Shown one piece after another: positions 5,431-7,283 of a stretch of 7,283 nucleotides of DNA (position 1 is the stretch's first letter; each line of letters begins with the position of its first letter). Made by a program: the position numbers and the translations under genes. The notes beneath the pieces are model-generated. The model ran no database searches, was not told the DNA's origin, and saw nothing but the letters and a program-made list of their open reading frames with translations. The stretch lies in contig JAENXP010000106.1 of the NCBI GenBank assembly GCA_016649475.1, positions 1 through 7,283 on the forward strand, read 5' to 3'. The stretch is from Burkholderiales bacterium. GTDB lineage: Bacteria > Pseudomonadota > Gammaproteobacteria > Burkholderiales > SG8-39.

Positions 5431-6119
5431 AAGGCGTAGTCTTGCCGCCCGCTACATACAGTCCTGCAGGCGCAGCCCTCATCCTGGTGCACGGGCTGTG
5501 GCTGGGCGGCTGGACCATGCAGGGCATGCGTCTGCGGCTCGCGCGCCGCGGCTATGCGGCCCATACCTTTACTTACCCTTCGATGGCGCACAGCCTGGAC
5601 GAACATGCGCGGCGGCTCGCCGCGCGCATCGGCGAACTACGCGAACCGGTGATCCATCTGGTCGGCTACAGCCTGGGCGGCCTGGTGGTGCTGCGCTGCC
5701 TGCGCAACCATGGAGAGCAGCGCATCGGCCGCGTCGTGCTGATGGGCTCGCCGGTGCGCGCCTGCATGGCCGGGCGGCGCATGGAGCAGCTCGCCGCAGG
5801 CAAACGGCTGCTGGGCGCTAGCCGGGAAATCTGGCGCAGCCTGCCTGAAGTGTTCCGGCCCAGGTGCGAACTGGGTGTCATCGCCGGCAGCCGCCCCTGG
5901 GGCCTGGGTCGCATGCTGATGCGCCTGCCGGGCACCAACGACGGCGTGGTGCGGCTGGAGGAGACCGAGGCTGCGGGCATGTGCGACCGCGTCGTGCTGC
6001 CGCTCAGCCACAGCGGCATGCTTGTTTCGGCGCAGGCGGCGCGCCAGGTTGCGGCTTTCCTCGAACGCGGCGCCTTCGAGCGCGACGGCCGCGGCTCCTC
6101 CGGACTATGGGAGCATTGA
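5427..6119 (+). CDS. Alpha/beta hydrolase (lipase/esterase-like)
   Basis: The 230-residue protein has the marks of an alpha/beta-fold serine hydrolase. ILVHGLWLGGW (19-29) carries the HG oxyanion-hole motif, GYSLGG (80-85) is the nucleophile elbow with Ser82, Asp172 in GTNDGVV is the likely acid, and His195 in PLSHSGML is the likely base. It has no signal peptide and is probably cytoplasmic; the length fits small esterases and lipases. The frame stays open up to a TTG at 5331, but the extra 32 residues are Arg/Ala/Cys-rich and precede the first beta-strand, so the ATG at 5427 is preferred even though it lacks a clear ribosome site. Its TGA overlaps the next gene's ATG as TGATG, so the two are co-translated. 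The substrate is unknown; acyl or lipid esters are the usual class. Confidence 0.85.
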   Translation: MKGVVLPPATYSPAGAALILVHGLWLGGWTMQGMRLRLARRGYAAHTFTYPSMAHSLDEHARRLAARIGELREPVIHLVGYSLGGLVVLRCLRNHGEQRIGRVVLMGSPVRACMAGRRMEQLAAGKRLLGASREIWRSLPEVFRPRCELGVIAGSRPWGLGRMLMRLPGTNDGVVRLEETEAAGMCDRVVLPLSHSGMLVSAQAARQVAAFLERGAFERDGRGSSGLWEH

Positions 6120-7162
6120 TGCGTCTGCTGCTGCTGCTCGCCGCGCTCGCGCCCCTGCTCGGTGCTTGCGCCACATCGAGCTACTATGCGCAGGCGGTGC
6201 GCGGGCAACTGGATCTGCTGCGCCGCGCAACGCCCATAGAAGAGGAGCTCGCGCGCGATACGGTACCGGCTGCGCTCAAAGCCAAGCTGCGTTCGGTACT
6301 GGCGATCCGCCAGTTCGCCAGCCGCGAGCTCGCGCTGCCCGATAACGGCAGCTACAGGAGCTACGCCGAGCTGGGACGGCGCTACGTCCTGTGGAACGTG
6401 TTCGCCGCGGCGGAATTCTCGGTCGTGCCGGTCACTTCCTGCTTTCCCATTGCCGGCTGTGTCAGCTACCGCGGTTACTTCAGCGAAGCCGACGCCGAGG
6501 CCGCAGGCGCCGCGCGGCGCGAGCGCGGCAACGACGTTTTTATCGGCGGTGTGCCGGCCTACTCGACCCTGGGCTGGTTCGACGACCCGGTACTCAGTAC
6601 CTTCATCCACTATCCCGAGGCCGAGCTCGCGCGCCTCATGTTCCACGAGCTCGCGCACCAGTTGCTCTATGTGAAGGACGACACGCGCTTCAACGAATCC
6701 TTTGCCGCGACGGTGGAGCAGGCGGGCGTGGCGCGCTGGCTCGCGCAGGACGGAAACGAGAGCAAGCGCGTCGGTTACGAGCGCCTGGGTGCAATTCGAC
6801 GGGAGTTCGTCGCGCTGTTGCTCAAGTACCGCGGAATGCTCGATCTTTATTACCGGCAGAACCTGCCGCCGGATGAAATGCGCCTGGGCAAGGCGCAGCG
6901 CCTGGCCGAAATGGACGAGGAGTACCGCCGGCTGAAGGCCTCCTGGGGCGGCTATACCGGCTACGACCGCTGGTTCGCGGGCAAGCCCAACAACGCTACC
7001 CTGGCCTCGGTGGCGCTCTACACCGAGCTGGTGCCCGCGTTCACCGCGCTGCTCGAGCGCGAAGGCGGCGATCTGCCGCGCTTCTACGCCGCGGTGAAAA
7101 AGTTGGCCAAACTGCCCAAGGAAGAACGCGACGCGCGCTTGCGCTCCTTACTCAAGAACTGA
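6119..7162 (+). CDS. Lipoprotein putative zinc aminopeptidase (DUF2265/Aminopep family)
   Basis: The 347-residue product starts with a lipoprotein signal, MRLLLLLAALAPLLGAC, whose lipobox LGAC places the lipidated Cys at 17. The residues after Cys (ATSS) lack an Asp+2 retention signal, so outer-membrane sorting is likely. The body resembles the proteobacterial putative aminopeptidase family: SCFPIAGCVSYRGYF (107-121), GGVPAYSTLGWFDDPVLSTF (143-162), then the zinc motif HELAH (176-180) with probable catalytic Glu177 and a third ligand Glu193 in FNESFA. This is a gluzincin-like HExxH...E arrangement. The ATG at 6119 is chosen over the open frame extending from 5864 because it has GGGAG five bases upstream and begins exactly at the signal peptide. 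It overlaps the hydrolase stop (TGATG). Peptidase activity is inferred from the family motif. Confidence 0.9.
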   Translation: MRLLLLLAALAPLLGACATSSYYAQAVRGQLDLLRRATPIEEELARDTVPAALKAKLRSVLAIRQFASRELALPDNGSYRSYAELGRRYVLWNVFAAAEFSVVPVTSCFPIAGCVSYRGYFSEADAEAAGAARRERGNDVFIGGVPAYSTLGWFDDPVLSTFIHYPEAELARLMFHELAHQLLYVKDDTRFNESFAATVEQAGVARWLAQDGNESKRVGYERLGAIRREFVALLLKYRGMLDLYYRQNLPPDEMRLGKAQRLAEMDEEYRRLKASWGGYTGYDRWFAGKPNNATLASVALYTELVPAFTALLEREGGDLPRFYAAVKKLAKLPKEERDARLRSLLKN

Positions 7163-7226
7163 AGCGGAGTGCGCCGCATCAACGGTGCGATCCGGCGTGT
7201 GCGGAGCTTTGCAGTCGACGAAAAAC

Positions 7227-7266
7227 CTTGCGCGCTGCGCGCGCCAACCGTGCTTTCTGAACGGAT
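7227..7266 (+). repeat. Right copy of the 40-base repeat
   Basis: This block is the reverse complement of 249-288 with two differences. Read rightward it begins with the self-complementary tail (7227-7245) and runs into the left arm of stem-loop 4. It starts 64 bases after the aminopeptidase stop. Relative to its own operon it therefore has the same order, orientation and nearly the same distance as the left copy has to the leftward operon. Confidence 0.8.
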
Positions 7267-7283
7267 GAAAAGCGCATCCGTTC
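7246..7283 (+). repeat. Stem-loop 4, cut by the window edge
   Basis: The arm 7246-7266 ends in CGGAT, the loop is GAAAAGCGC (7267-7275), and the other arm begins ATCCGTTC (7276-7283) before the window ends. The visible 8 bp pair perfectly. The tip and loop differ from stem-loop 2 by one loop base, while the arm matches stem-loop 3 at all but two positions, so it links the two. Bases 7163-7226, between the aminopeptidase stop and the repeat, show only weak, unconvincing pairing. Confidence 0.7.

Noticed and set aside
5864..6118. Long N-terminal extension of the aminopeptidase frame overlapping the hydrolase
   Set aside because: It is a shadow of the hydrolase. The lipoprotein signal at 6119 with GGGAG five bases upstream marks the true start.
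5666..6658. A 330-codon minus-strand frame antisense to the hydrolase/aminopeptidase pair
   Set aside because: It is low-complexity shadow sequence opposite two genes with intact catalytic motifs.
7163..7226. A terminator directly after the aminopeptidase gene
   Set aside because: Only short or wobble-rich stems with large loops can be drawn (such as 7171-7176 with 7193-7198), and there is no T-run.

Overview
The window is GC-rich and densely coding. The codon bias is strong enough to leave long empty antisense frames. It looks like a proteobacterial chromosome, most likely a betaproteobacterium and less likely a gammaproteobacterium. That rests on the GC content, the fused TRAP/TAXI transporter with a flavoprotein partner, and the outer-membrane-type lipoprotein of the putative aminopeptidase family. 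No single gene here proves the taxon.

Layout from left to right. Bases 1-63 are the 3' end of an unidentified + strand gene. Bases 64-365 contain no gene but hold three strong stem-loops (107-130, 132-182, 221-269), a repeat tail (270-288) and a small terminator-like hairpin (339-358). Bases 366-5192 form a leftward three-gene operon, in transcription order: a periplasmic TAXI solute receptor (5192-4227), a fused 4TM/12TM TRAP permease (4136-2097), and a fumarate reductase/succinate dehydrogenase-type flavoprotein (2075-366). A textbook intrinsic terminator (4208-4183) separates receptor from permease and probably sets a higher receptor yield. Bases 5193-5426 are a divergent control region with a perfect TATAAT for the leftward operon, a hyphenated palindrome beside it, and a possible leader ORF and hairpin ahead of the rightward genes. 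Bases 5427-7162 hold a rightward two-gene unit joined by a TGATG overlap: an alpha/beta hydrolase and a lipoprotein putative zinc aminopeptidase. Bases 7163-7283 end in another copy of the repeat/stem-loop element, cut by the window edge.

The leftward operon reads as a receptor-dependent, ion-driven uptake system for an organic acid, probably a di- or ketocarboxylate. It is paired with a cytoplasmic FAD enzyme of the succinate/fumarate/aspartate-oxidizing superfamily that could act on the imported compound. The substrate cannot be read from the sequence.

The most unusual signal is the stem-loop family. All three transcription units end with hairpins that, read in the sense of their own upstream gene, share a CGGAY...RTCCG tip closing an A-rich loop. 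They have no U-tract, and the lower stems differ in sequence but still pair. Two copies also share a 40-base block (38 identities) about 7 kb apart in opposite genomic orientation, but in the same orientation and at a similar distance relative to the operon each one follows. I regard this as a candidate 3'-end structural repeat family that deserves a genome-wide search.
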